DNA of 64,000 nucleotides from Amycolatopsis sp. A133 (GTDB taxonomy: Bacteria > Actinomycetota > Actinomycetes > Mycobacteriales > Pseudonocardiaceae). Position 1 is the stretch's first letter. The number at the start of each line of letters is the position of its first letter. A program made the translations under genes and the position numbers. Where the stretch lies: positions 83,632 to 147,631 of the forward strand of contig NZ_JAVHJU010000023.1 in the NCBI RefSeq assembly GCF_031082405.1, written 5' to 3'. This document shows positions 18,544 through 27,174 of this stretch, one piece after another. Below the pieces are notes generated by a model. The model saw nothing but the letters and a program-made list of their open reading frames with translations. It was not told where the DNA came from and ran no database searches.

Positions 18544-19948
18544 CGAGATCGGCGGTGCACAGCTCCGGCGCGGGAGCCGTGGGCCGGTGGCGGCCCAGCA
18601 CCAGGCCGCCCAGTGCGACCGCCGCGATCAGGAATCCCGCGCTGATTCCGTAGGCCAGCCGGAAGCCGGCGGCCAGTGCCTCGCGGTGGTCCAGCGCACC
18701 GAGGCTTTCCGTCCGGGCCGCGGCCGCCGCGGCCAGCACCGCCGTGCCCACCGCCGCGCCGACCTGCTGGGTCGTGTTGATCAGGCCGGACGCGACCCCC
18801 GCGTCCGCCGCCGCGACGTCCGCCATCGCCAGTCCCATCAACGCCGGGATGGCCACGCCGGCGCCGAGGCCCATCAACACCAGCGGCGGCAGGACGTCGG
18901 CGAAGTAGGAGCCCGACACCCGGGTGAGCAGCAGCAGGCCCACGATCACCAGGCCCAGCCCCGACAGCAGCACCGCCCGCGGCCCGAACCGCGCGGCGAG
19001 CTTCTCCGCGAAGCCGAGCGACGCCACCGCGATCACCACCGGCACCGGCAGGAACGCGACGCCGGTGCCGAGCGCGTCGAGGCCCAGCACCTGCTGCAGG
19101 TACAACGCGGTCACGAACTGGAACCCGAGCATCCCGGCGACCATCAGCACCATCACGACGTTGGCGCCGGCCACCGCGCGGAGCCGGAACAGCCGCAGCG
19201 GCAACAACGGCGTACGCGCTTTCGCTTGCCGCACCGCAAAAGCCGCGAGCAGGACGACGGCCGCGGCCAGCGCACCCCAGGCCGACGACGAAATGCCGTA
19301 CACGCCGAGCATCACGGCGGCGGTCGCCAAGACCGCGCCGAGCACGTCCAGGCCCGCCCGCAGGCCCGTCCCGCGGTCCGGCGAGACCACCCGGACGGCC
19401 AGCAGCAGCGCCGCCACGCCGATCGGCAGGTTGACGTAGAACGTCCAGTGCCAGTTCAGCGCCTGCGTCAGCGCGCCACCGGCGATGAGCCCGATCGACG
19501 CGCCGGCCGCCTGCGTGAAGCTGTAGACACCGATCGCTTTCGCCCGGGCCCGGGGCTCGGGGTACATCGTGACGATCATGCCGAGCACCACGGCCGACGC
19601 GAGCGCGCCGCCGACACCCTGGGCGAACCGCGCCACGACCAGGACACCCGCGTCCGCGGCCAGGCCGGCGATCAGGGACGCCAGGGTGAACAGGCCGAGC
19701 CCGCCGAGGAAGACGCGGCGGCGGCCGAGCAGGTCGCCGAGCCGGCCGGAGATCAGGAGCAGGCCGCCGAACGCGACCAGGTAGGCGGTGACGACCCAGG
19801 ACAGCCCGGCGGGCGTGAAGCCGAGGTCGGCCTGGATCGCGGGCAGCGCCACCGCGACGATGCTGCTGTCGAGCACGACCATCAGCGAAGCGGCGCACAG
19901 CACCGCCAACGCGAGACCGCGCGAGCGGGTGGGGTGGTTCTCGGCCAT
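18539..19948 (-). CDS. MFS drug:H+ antiporter, DHA2 family (14 TM)
   Basis: A 469-residue multidrug transporter with 14 predicted membrane helices. Motifs: LDSSIVAVALPAIQADLG in helix 1, GRLGDLLGRRRVFLGG (motif A) after helix 2 and GLINTTQQVGAAVGTAVL (DHA2 motif) near helix 11. It would export cationic or amphiphilic compounds by proton antiport. I chose ATG at 19948 because GGAGGGG lies just upstream; the open frame continues to 20026. It is divergent from an HxlR regulator, which probably controls it. Confidence 0.9.
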   Translation of the reverse strand: MAENHPTRSRGLALAVLCAASLMVVLDSSIVAVALPAIQADLGFTPAGLSWVVTAYLVAFGGLLLISGRLGDLLGRRRVFLGGLGLFTLASLIAGLAADAGVLVVARFAQGVGGALASAVVLGMIVTMYPEPRARAKAIGVYSFTQAAGASIGLIAGGALTQALNWHWTFYVNLPIGVAALLLAVRVVSPDRGTGLRAGLDVLGAVLATAAVMLGVYGISSSAWGALAAAVVLLAAFAVRQAKARTPLLPLRLFRLRAVAGANVVMVLMVAGMLGFQFVTALYLQQVLGLDALGTGVAFLPVPVVIAVASLGFAEKLAARFGPRAVLLSGLGLVIVGLLLLTRVSGSYFADVLPPLVLMGLGAGVAIPALMGLAMADVAAADAGVASGLINTTQQVGAAVGTAVLAAAAAARTESLGALDHREALAAGFRLAYGISAGFLIAAVALGGLVLGRHRPTAPAPELCTADLA

Positions 19949-20052
19949 ATCAGGCCCCTCCAGACGAGAGTTCCCCTGGTCGTTGCCAGGGCACTTCTTG
20001 TAACAGTGCCCATCATGTGTGACCATGGATCTCGCCGTAAGGAGGCACTTCC

Positions 20053-20445
20053 ATGTCCCAGGGGAACATCGGTGTACCTGTCCAGGTCACCGAGATCGAC
20101 CCGGAGAAACTCGACGTCTGCACGGTGCTGGAGGTCATCAACCGGATCAGCGGCAAGTGGGCGATCGGCATCCTCCTGGAGGCCATCCGGGGCCCGGTGC
20201 GGTTCACCGAGCTGGAGCGCGCGGTCGAGGGCATCAGCCGCCGGATGCTGACGCTGACCCTGCGCAACCTCGAGCGCGACGGCCTGCTGGTCCGCACGAT
20301 CTACCCGACGGTCCCGCCGCGCGTGGAGTACGAGGCCACGGCCATGGCCAAGGAGCTGTACCAGTCGCTGAACGGCCTGCTCGGCTGGGCAGAGCGCCAC
20401 CGCGACGACATAGCAGCCGCCCGCACCGCCTACGACACCCCCTGA
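20053..20445 (+). CDS. HxlR-family transcriptional regulator
   Basis: A 130-residue winged-helix regulator. CTVLEVINRISGKWAIGILLEA, RFTELERAVEGISRRMLTLTLRNLERDGLLVR and YPTVPPRVEYEAT are the three hallmark stretches of HxlR proteins. Cys at about residue 23, just before the DNA-binding domain, is where redox- or aldehyde-sensing HxlR proteins carry their reactive thiol. ATG follows AAGGAGG. The 104-base gap to the divergent MFS gene should hold its operator; I see no obvious long palindrome there. Confidence 0.9.
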   Translation: MSQGNIGVPVQVTEIDPEKLDVCTVLEVINRISGKWAIGILLEAIRGPVRFTELERAVEGISRRMLTLTLRNLERDGLLVRTIYPTVPPRVEYEATAMAKELYQSLNGLLGWAERHRDDIAAARTAYDTP

Positions 20446-20451
20446 ACCCCC

Positions 20452-20553
20452 AAAGCCGAGCTTTCACGTGAAAGCTGCACTTTGCGCGGCAAAGCCGAGC
20501 TTTCACGTGAAAGCTCGGCTTTGTGGCGCAAAGCTGCACTTTCGTAGGGAAAG
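20452..20553. repeat. 39-bp tandem repeat with nested palindromes
   Basis: Two 39-bp units (20452-20490 and 20491-20529) and a partial third to 20553. Each begins AAAGCCGAGCTTTCACGTGA and contains the 14-bp palindrome CTTTCACGTGAAAG. In the second unit the palindrome extends to 32 bp. The array sits after the HxlR gene and upstream of the dctA stop, so it could act as a two-way terminator. About 100 further bases to 20651 hold no gene. Confidence 0.85.
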
Positions 20554-20651
20554 TGACGTGGAACGGGCCGCGGGGCGAGGTTGGGGGACTCGCGCCGCGG
20601 CCCGTGTGGTTCGTGCTCAGCGGGGGCAGTGAGCACGAACGTCTGGGGGAG

Positions 20652-21995
20652 TTACTTCGCCGTGGCTTCCTCGGGCTCGGGCTGACGCTCCTCGTCGATC
20701 AACGTGGCCTCGTCGAAGGGAGCGTTTCCGGCGAACACCCGTTCCGCCTGTTCGCGGTCGAACTCCTTCGTCCAGTTTCCGATGAGGACGGTCGCGACGG
20801 CGTTGCCCGCGAAGTTGGTCAGCGCGCGGGCCTCCGACATGAACCGGTCGATGCCGAGGATGAAGCCGACGCCGTTCACCAGTTCCGGCCGGTGCGACTG
20901 CAGGCCGCTGGCGAGGGTCGCGATGCCCGAACCGCTGACCCCGGCCGCGCCCTTCGACGCGATGATCATGAACACGAGCAGGCCGATCTGCGCGCCGAGC
21001 GACAACGGCTCGTCCTGCGCCGCGGCGATGAACAGCGTCGCCATGGTCAGGTAGATCGCCGTGCCGTCCAGGTTGAACGAGTACCCGGTGGGCACGGTGA
21101 TGCCGACGACCGACTTGCCGACGCCGAGGTGCTCCATCTTCGCGATCAGCCGCGGCAGCGCCGATTCCGACGACGACGTCGAGAGGATCAGCAGGAACTC
21201 TCGGCCGAGGTAGCGCAACAGGTGCCAGATGTTGATCCGGGCGCCCAGCCACAGCACCAGGCCGAGGACGACGAACACGAACACCAGGCAGGTCACGTAG
21301 AAGCCGATCATGATGACGGCGAGGCTCTTCAGCGCGGCCCAGCCGGTCGCCCCGACGACGGCGGCGATGGCACCGAACGCGCCGATCGGGGCGGCCCACA
21401 TGATCATCGCCAGCACCCGGAAGACCAGCCGCTGGATGTGCTCGATCCCGCGCAGGATCGGCGCGCCCTTCGGCCCCAGCTTCTGCAGCGCGAAGCCGAC
21501 GAGCAGCGCGACGAGCAGCGTCTGCAGGACCTGGCCTTCGGTGAAGGCGGACACGAACGTCTTCGGGATGATGTGGAGCAGGAAGTCGACCGGGCCTTCG
21601 GCGCCGGTGGCGGACTTCTGGACGCTCTTCACGTCGGCGGGGTTGAGGTGCAAGCCCTCGCCCGGGTGCAGGATGTTGCCGACGACCAGGCCGATGGCGA
21701 GCGCGAACGTCGACATCACGATGAAGTAGACCAGCGCCATGATGCCGACCTTGCCGACCTTCGCCGCCTTGGCGACGGAGCCGACACCGATCACGATGGT
21801 GCAGAAGATGATCGGGGAGATCATCATCTTGATCAGGTTGACAAAACCGTCGCCCAGCGGCTTCAGGCCCTTGGCGAAGCCGGGGAAGAGGAAGCCCACC
21901 AAGATCCCGAGCAGGACCGCGACGATCACGGCCAGGTACAGGTAGTGGGTCTTGTCGCGACGGCGCGGCGCCGCGTCGGGGGTCGGTGTAGGCAC
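20652..21995 (-). CDS. dctA: C4-dicarboxylate:cation symporter DctA
   Basis: A 447-residue DAACS-family transporter with about eight membrane helices and two re-entrant loops. Motifs: NLIKMMISPIIFCTIVIGVG, the serine-rich STSSSESALPR loop, GYSFNLDGTAIY and NFAGNAVATVLIG. These are characteristic of DctA, which takes up succinate, fumarate, malate and aspartate with protons. The last 40 residues are an acidic cytoplasmic tail. It is divergent from a CitA/CitB-like two-component system, which is the usual regulator of such transporters. Confidence 0.93.
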   Translation of the reverse strand: MPTPTPDAAPRRRDKTHYLYLAVIVAVLLGILVGFLFPGFAKGLKPLGDGFVNLIKMMISPIIFCTIVIGVGSVAKAAKVGKVGIMALVYFIVMSTFALAIGLVVGNILHPGEGLHLNPADVKSVQKSATGAEGPVDFLLHIIPKTFVSAFTEGQVLQTLLVALLVGFALQKLGPKGAPILRGIEHIQRLVFRVLAMIMWAAPIGAFGAIAAVVGATGWAALKSLAVIMIGFYVTCLVFVFVVLGLVLWLGARINIWHLLRYLGREFLLILSTSSSESALPRLIAKMEHLGVGKSVVGITVPTGYSFNLDGTAIYLTMATLFIAAAQDEPLSLGAQIGLLVFMIIASKGAAGVSGSGIATLASGLQSHRPELVNGVGFILGIDRFMSEARALTNFAGNAVATVLIGNWTKEFDREQAERVFAGNAPFDEATLIDEERQPEPEEATAK

Positions 21996-22149
21996 CGTTG
22001 CCTCCAGCTAGGGGTGTCCAGGTTGCGGCACACTGTAGGCCGAGTTCGGTGATCCGGCTCACTTGTGTTCATTGAGTTCGTGTGATGATCGCACCGTCCC
22101 GTTCGGACACCGGGTGCGCGTGTGCTGGTATGAGGAGGTGCCCCCGACG

Positions 22150-23724
22150 TTGCGGTCCCATTGGAGCCTGGCGCGCCAGCTGCTCGTGCTGCAGCTCGTG
22201 GTGCTCTGCGTGCTGGCCGGCGCCGGGATCACGTTCGCCTGGCTCGACGCGCGGCGCGCGGTGAAGCAGAACGCCGAGGACCAGGTCCGCGCGGTCGCCG
22301 TGACGGTCGCCGAGGAGCCCGGTGTCGTGGCGGCGGTGGGGACGCCGGACCCGAGCGCCACGCTCCAGCCGTTCGCGCTGCGCCTGAAGGACCACACCCA
22401 CGTCGACTTCATCACGATCATGAGCCCGGCCGGGATCCGGTACACGCACCCGACTCCGGCGCTGATCGGGCAGCACTACATCGGGAACATCGGCCAGGCG
22501 CAGCGCGGCGAAGAGCTCACCGAGACCTACACCGGCTCGCTCGGCCCGTCCGTGCGCACGGTTGTGCCCGTGTTCGACGCCGGCCACCGGGTGATCGCGC
22601 TGGTCGCGGTCGGGATCACCGTCGCGGCGATCTCCGCCGAGCTGCGCGAACGCCTGTGGCCCCTGTTCGGCGTGGCCGGCGCGGTCCTGGTGGTCGGCGC
22701 GCTCGGCGGCTGGCTGATCAGCGCCCGGCTGCGGCGCCAGACCCGGGGCGTCGCGCCGGACGAGCTGAGCAACCTCTTCGAGTACCACGAGGCCGTGCTG
22801 CACTCGGTCCGCGAAGGCGTCCTGCTCGTCGGCCGGGACGGGCGGATCGGGCTCTGCAACGACGGCGCCCGCACCCTCCTCGGCCTCGACGCCGACCCGG
22901 TCGGCCGCGACCTGGCGACGCTGGGCCTGCCGGACGGGCTCGCCGAGGCGTTCACGTCGGCGGAGAACCGCGCCGAGGAGCTGCACCTGACGGACGCGCG
23001 CGTGCTGCTGGTCAGCACGACCGCCGTCCGCTCGGGTGGCCGCGCGCAGGGCACCGTCGTCGTCCTGCGCGACCACACCGAACTGCAGTCGCTGACCGGC
23101 GAGCTGACCACCGCCCGCGGCCTCGCCGAAGCGCTGCGGTCGCAGGCGCACGAGGCGGCGAACCGGCTGCACACGGTCGTTTCCCTCGTCGAGATCGGCA
23201 AACCCGAGCAGGCGGTCGAGTTCGCCACCGCCGAGCTCGCGCTCGCCCAGGAGCTGACCGACCGGGTCGTCGGCGCCGTCGCCGAGCCGGTGCTCGCCGC
23301 GCTGCTGCTGGGCAAAGCCGCCGAAGCGAGCGAGCGCGGGGTCGAGCTGACGGTCACCCCGGACACGGTGATCGACGACGTCTCGCTCGGCATCGAGGCC
23401 CGCGACCTGGTGACCATCCTCGGCAACCTGATCGACAACGGCCTCGACGCGGCCGTGCGCGGCACCGGTCACCCGAAGGTCGTCGTCACCGCCCGCTCCG
23501 ACGAGGGCGGGCTGCTGCTGCGCGTCGCCGACACCGGGCCCGGCGTGCCCGAAGGCGCCGACGTGTTCCGCCGCGGCTGGTCGACGAAGGCGGAGGACGG
23601 CCACGGCCTCGGGCTCGCGCTCGTCGGGCAGGCGGTGCGCCGCTACGGCGGCACGGTCGAGGTCGGCCGGGACGGCGGCGCGGTGTTCACCGTGCGCCTG
23701 CCGCGGCAGGGGGCGGGCCGGTGA
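22150..23724 (+). CDS. sensor histidine kinase, CitA/DcuS/DpiB family
   Basis: A 524-residue membrane kinase. First membrane helix at about residues 12-34 (LLVLQLVVLCVLAGAGITF), then an external PAS-like sensor with HVDFITIMSPAGIRYTHP, typical for citrate and C4-dicarboxylate sensors. A second membrane helix lies near residues 175-195, then a cytoplasmic PAS domain, the phospho-acceptor region QAHEAANRLHTVVSLVEIG and the ATPase domain (NLIDNGLDAA, GPGVPEG, GHGLGLALV). Start: TTG at 22150 sits 11 bases after GAGGAGG; an in-frame GTG at 22138 lies inside that ribosome site and is less likely. It overlaps the regulator gene by four bases. Confidence 0.92.
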   Translation: MRSHWSLARQLLVLQLVVLCVLAGAGITFAWLDARRAVKQNAEDQVRAVAVTVAEEPGVVAAVGTPDPSATLQPFALRLKDHTHVDFITIMSPAGIRYTHPTPALIGQHYIGNIGQAQRGEELTETYTGSLGPSVRTVVPVFDAGHRVIALVAVGITVAAISAELRERLWPLFGVAGAVLVVGALGGWLISARLRRQTRGVAPDELSNLFEYHEAVLHSVREGVLLVGRDGRIGLCNDGARTLLGLDADPVGRDLATLGLPDGLAEAFTSAENRAEELHLTDARVLLVSTTAVRSGGRAQGTVVVLRDHTELQSLTGELTTARGLAEALRSQAHEAANRLHTVVSLVEIGKPEQAVEFATAELALAQELTDRVVGAVAEPVLAALLLGKAAEASERGVELTVTPDTVIDDVSLGIEARDLVTILGNLIDNGLDAAVRGTGHPKVVVTARSDEGGLLLRVADTGPGVPEGADVFRRGWSTKAEDGHGLGLALVGQAVRRYGGTVEVGRDGGAVFTVRLPRQGAGR

Positions 23725-24389
23725 TCCGGGTGCTGGTGGTGGAGGACGAGCCGGTGGCCGCGGAGGCGCACCGCGTCTACGTCGAGCGGCTGCCCGGGTT
23801 CGCGGTGGCCGGCGTCGTCCACTCCGGCGGCGAGGCGCTGCGGTTCTGCGAACGCGAGCCGGTCGACCTGGTGCTGCTGGACTTCTACCTGCCGGACACG
23901 CACGGCCTGGCGGTGTGCCGCTCGCTGCGCGCGGCCGGGCTGCCGATCGACGTCATCGCCGTGACGTCGGCCCGCGACCTCGGCCTGGTCAAGGCGGCGG
24001 TGTCGGTCGGCGTGGTGCAGTACCTGCTCAAGCCGTTCACGTTCGCCACCCTGCGCGAGAAGCTCGAACGCTACGCCGAATTCCGCGACGCGTCCGGCGA
24101 GGTCACCGGCCAGGCGGAGATCGACCGGGCCCTCGGCGCGCTGCGCACGACCGAGCAGCCCCCGCTGCCGAAGGGAATGAGCGTCCAGACCCTCGAAGCG
24201 ATTACGGACGCGCTTTCCGGTGCCGCGGAAGGACTTTCGGCAGGCGCGGCGGCGAGCGCGATCGGCGCGTCGCGGGTGACGGCCCGCCGGTACCTGGAGT
24301 ACTTGGCGGACAACGGGATGGCTCAACGCGAGCCGCGCTACGGCCAGGTCGGGCGACCGGAGGTCTGGTACCGGTTGACCCGCGTATAA
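23721..24389 (+). CDS. response regulator, CitB/DcuR family
   Basis: A 222-residue regulator. Receiver domain residues 1-120: acidic pair in VVEDEPVA, phosphorylated Asp54 in LVLLDFYLPD, Thr in VIAVTSARD and Lys in YLLKPF. The C-terminal HTH (about 165-215: AGAAASAIGASRVTARRYLEYLADNGMA) is the type found in DcuR, DpiA and CitB. The GTG start overlaps the kinase stop. Expected target: the divergent dctA. The stop codon lies within a short dyad, CGTATA/TATACG, at 24383-24400. Confidence 0.92.
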   Translation: MIRVLVVEDEPVAAEAHRVYVERLPGFAVAGVVHSGGEALRFCEREPVDLVLLDFYLPDTHGLAVCRSLRAAGLPIDVIAVTSARDLGLVKAAVSVGVVQYLLKPFTFATLREKLERYAEFRDASGEVTGQAEIDRALGALRTTEQPPLPKGMSVQTLEAITDALSGAAEGLSAGAAASAIGASRVTARRYLEYLADNGMAQREPRYGQVGRPEVWYRLTRV

Positions 24390-24482
24390 CGGTCTATACG
24401 TTCGCGCCTCCGACTTCCGGCGGTTCCGGCGCCGCGTCCCGTGCGGTACACCGGGAAGATCACCGACCAGGGGAGTGCCGCC

Positions 24483-26231
24483 ATGCGGAAGTGGGCCGGG
24501 TTCGTCGCAGCGCTCGTGGTTTCGCTCGGGATCGCCACACCCGCCTACGCCGCCGAGCCGGCCGCGAGCGTCACCGAGGTCCAGGTGACCGGGTCCGTCG
24601 CGCAGCGGTTCAACCTCGTCGTCCTCGGCGACGGCTACACCGCCGCCGAGCAGCCGAAGTTCTTCGCCGACGTCGAGCGGCACGTCAGCACCCTGTGGTC
24701 GCTGGAGCCGTTCAAGTCCTACCGCAGCTACTTCAACGTCTACGCCGTTTCGATCGCCTCGCCGGAGTCCGGTGTGGATTGTGACCCCGGCCTGGCCGGC
24801 CCGCGCCGGGACACCCCGCTCGACATGGGGTTCTGGGGCGGCTGCAACCCGCAGAGCGTGCAGCGGCTGCTGACCGTCGACGACGCGGCCGCGCAGCGCT
24901 ACGCCGACCTCGTGCCGGGCACGACCCGCGCGAACCGCCAGATCCTGGCGCTGGGCAACAGCACCACCTACGGCGGCGCGGGCGGCACCTACGCGACGGC
25001 GTCCGGCGGGAACGCCCTGTCCGCGCTGATCTCGCCGCACGAACTCGGTCACTCGCTCGGCGGCCTCGACGACGAGTACGACTACTACGCCCGCAACGTC
25101 CCGGGCGGCGCCTACGAGGGCGGCGAGCCGGACTCGATCCACCACACGCTGCTGACCGAGCCGCAACTGCGTGCCCAGCACGCGAAGTGGTGGCGCTGGC
25201 TCGGCGAGCCGAGCGAGTCGGGCGGCAGGATCGGCCGGTTCGAAGGCGGGCTGTACACCCAGACCGGCGTTTGGCGGCCGAGTGCGCACTCGATGATGAA
25301 GACGCTCGGCTACGCCTTCGACCAGGTCGGCCGCGAACGGATGACGCAGCGGATCGCGGCGAAGGTCCCGCTCGTCGCCGGCGGCACCCCGGCCGGGACG
25401 ATCGGCGCCGACCGCGTCGTCCGGGTCCGCCCGATGCACCCGGTGAGCCACCGCCTCGACATCCGCTGGACCCTCGACGGTGTCGCGCTGCCCGGCCGCG
25501 AGGCGGTCGACCTGCGCCGGGCGCACGTGAAGCCGGGCAAGCACACGCTGACGGCGACGGTGACCGACCCGACGCCGTTCGTCCGCGACCCGGCCGCCCG
25601 TCCGGCGGCGACCCGCACGTGGACGGTCGACGCCGCGGTGGTCACCCCGCCGGCCGGGGCACCGGCGGTCGTGGCGTCGACGCCGGTTTCGCGCCCGGTC
25701 GGCGGCCACGACGTCGTCTACGTCGAGACGGGGGAGCCGACCGGCTCGATCCCGCAGGTCCGGTGGACGCTGGACGGCCGCATGGCGGGCACCGGCCCCG
25801 ACTTCGCGCTCGACGCGGCCCGCGGAACGCACACGCTCACGGCGACGACCGGCGGCACCACGCTGACCTGGACAGTGGACGCGACGGGCCCGACGACGAC
25901 CGCGGAGCTGCCGGGCGGGCCGGTGCACCACGGTTCGTTCACCATGCGGCTCGAGTCGTCCGACGGCATGCCGGAGTTCCGCGTGGACGGCGACGGCTGG
26001 CACAAGTTCTACGGCTGGCCGACGGATCCGGACGCGCCGTACCTGTTCACCCCGCGCGGTACGGAGATCGACGGGCTGGCCTACGGGAACCTGGGCGAGG
26101 GCGGGCTGACGGTGTCGCCGTTTTCGGAGCGGAAGCCGGGTTACGGCAAGCACCGCATCGAGTACCGGTCCATCGACGCGGCGGGGAACGTGGGTCCGAC
26201 GCGGGCGGTCACGGTGACGCTGCTGCCGTAA
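24483..26231 (+). CDS. secreted M64-family (IgA-type) zinc peptidase
   Basis: A 582-residue exported metallopeptidase. Signal peptide residues 1-23 (ATPAYA-AEP). The M64 opening motif NLVVLGDGYTAAEQPKF appears near residue 42. Residues 186-201 read HELGHSLGGLDDEYDY, the HExGHxxxxLxDEY zinc and catalytic motif of the family. After about residue 300 come two or three beta-sandwich repeats (ALPGREAVDLR, RWTLDGRMAGTG, GMPEFRVDGDGWHKFYGWP), probably substrate- or surface-binding. M64 was named from an IgA-cleaving enzyme; soil actinomycetes use such proteins as general exoproteases. ATG at 24483 follows AGGGGAG. Confidence 0.9.
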   Translation: MRKWAGFVAALVVSLGIATPAYAAEPAASVTEVQVTGSVAQRFNLVVLGDGYTAAEQPKFFADVERHVSTLWSLEPFKSYRSYFNVYAVSIASPESGVDCDPGLAGPRRDTPLDMGFWGGCNPQSVQRLLTVDDAAAQRYADLVPGTTRANRQILALGNSTTYGGAGGTYATASGGNALSALISPHELGHSLGGLDDEYDYYARNVPGGAYEGGEPDSIHHTLLTEPQLRAQHAKWWRWLGEPSESGGRIGRFEGGLYTQTGVWRPSAHSMMKTLGYAFDQVGRERMTQRIAAKVPLVAGGTPAGTIGADRVVRVRPMHPVSHRLDIRWTLDGVALPGREAVDLRRAHVKPGKHTLTATVTDPTPFVRDPAARPAATRTWTVDAAVVTPPAGAPAVVASTPVSRPVGGHDVVYVETGEPTGSIPQVRWTLDGRMAGTGPDFALDAARGTHTLTATTGGTTLTWTVDATGPTTTAELPGGPVHHGSFTMRLESSDGMPEFRVDGDGWHKFYGWPTDPDAPYLFTPRGTEIDGLAYGNLGEGGLTVSPFSERKPGYGKHRIEYRSIDAAGNVGPTRAVTVTLLP

Positions 26232-26275
26232 ACCGGTCGCCGGGTGCGGCCGCGGGCTTGTAGGGTCCGCGGCCA

Positions 26276-26335
26276 TGGGAAGTTTGTGGATGCCCGCCTG
26301 CGGGCGAAAGACTCAGCGTGACCGCCGCGCCTGAC
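26276..26335 (+). CDS. Erm leader peptide (19 aa)
   Basis: ATG at 26276 codes for MGSLWMPACGRKTQRDRRA and stop. R15-D16-R17 is a +X+ motif, the signature at which macrolide-bound ribosomes stall in known Erm leaders. A TAGGGT box at 26262-26267, nine bases before the ATG, would give a leaderless transcript, so no ribosome site is needed. It lies 108 bases before the erm start, in front of a set of competing hairpins. The dyad GCCCGC/GCGGGC lies inside the leader. Confidence 0.6.
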
Positions 26336-26367
26336 GGCGCGCCTCGCTGAACATCGCGCCGTACCCC

Positions 26368-26439
26368 CGGATGCCCCGGCACCCGGAGGCGGTCCCCCGA
26401 CCCTTCCCGGGTGCTCCATTCCGCACGGCTGGAGTACCT
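26368..26439 (+). promoter_or_regulatory. predicted translational attenuator of erm
   Basis: Four segments can pair in two ways. Segment 1 CCGGATGC (26368-26375) pairs with segment 2 GCACCCGG (26380-26387), one mismatch. Segment 3 GGGTGCTCC (26409-26417) pairs with segment 4 GGAGTACCT (26431-26439), nine pairs including G-U; segment 4 contains the ribosome site GGAG of erm. Segment 2 also pairs perfectly with CCGGGTGC (26407-26414), which would free the ribosome site. This is the logic of macrolide-induced erm leaders. Confidence 0.6.
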
Positions 26440-26442
26440 CCC

Positions 26443-27174
26443 TTGTCCCGCTCGATCCACGGCGGCCGCCACGAGCTCGGCCAGAACTTCCTGTACCACC
26501 CCCCGACCATCGATCGGATCGTCCGGCTCGTCCGCGCGACGGACGGCCCGATCCTCGAGATCGGCGCCGGCGACGGGGCGATCACCCGGCAGCTGGCGGC
26601 GCTCGGGCGTGACGTCCGGGCCGTCGACCTCGACGAGCACCGCGTTCGCCGGCTCCGCCGTCGCCTTCCGTCGGTGTCCGTGGTCCACGGCGACGCCCTC
26701 CGGGTCCCGCTGGACCGGCCGGTCGTCGTCGGCAACCTGCCGTTCCACCTCACCACGCCGATCCTGCGCAGGCTCCTCACCGACGGCGGCTGGACCGAGG
26801 CCGTCCTCCTCACCCAGTGGGAGGTGGCCCGCAAGCGCGCCGGCGTCGGCGGGCGCACCATGCTGACCGCCCAGAGCGCGCCGTGGTTCGACTTCGCCCT
26901 GCACGGGCGCGTCCCGGCCGACGGGTTCCGGCCGAAACCGGCCGTCGACGGCGGGCTCCTCACGATCTCGCGGCGGCGTTCGCCGCTCGTCGACCCGGCC
27001 GAGCGCGGCGGCTACGAACAGTTCGTACGCACGGTCTTCACCGGACGCGGCCGCGGGATCGGGGAGATCCTCCCGAAACCGCGGCGCGCGACCTTGGAGG
27101 CAGCCGGGATCCCGCCATCCGCCCTGCCGCGCGACCTCACGCCACGGCAGTGGGCGGCGTTGTGGAACCGCTAG
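26443..27174 (+). CDS. erm: 23S rRNA (adenine A2058-N6) methyltransferase Erm
   Basis: A 243-residue Erm methyltransferase that modifies A2058 of 23S rRNA and gives macrolide-lincosamide-streptogramin B resistance. HELGQNFLYHPPTIDRIV is the N-terminal motif, EIGAGDGAITRQL the S-adenosylmethionine motif I, VDLDEHRV motif II, HGDALRVPL motif III and NLPFHLTTPILRRLL the catalytic N-[IL]-P-[FY] motif IV. TTG at 26443 was chosen because GGAG at 26431-26434 lies eight bases upstream and all family motifs follow; no ATG or GTG fits better. Its stop overlaps the convergent hexosaminidase stop by three bases. Expression is probably controlled by the leader upstream. Confidence 0.92.
   Translation: MSRSIHGGRHELGQNFLYHPPTIDRIVRLVRATDGPILEIGAGDGAITRQLAALGRDVRAVDLDEHRVRRLRRRLPSVSVVHGDALRVPLDRPVVVGNLPFHLTTPILRRLLTDGGWTEAVLLTQWEVARKRAGVGGRTMLTAQSAPWFDFALHGRVPADGFRPKPAVDGGLLTISRRRSPLVDPAERGGYEQFVRTVFTGRGRGIGEILPKPRRATLEAAGIPPSALPRDLTPRQWAALWNR

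Noticed and set aside
22063..22149. Upstream ATG/GTG starts for the histidine kinase
   Set aside because: The added residues are not hydrophobic or conserved-looking and the GTG at 22138 lies within the ribosome site itself.
24383..24400. CGTATA/TATACG dyad at the end of the response-regulator gene as operator
   Set aside because: Short arms and position over a stop codon, with no second copy near dctA; too weak to claim.
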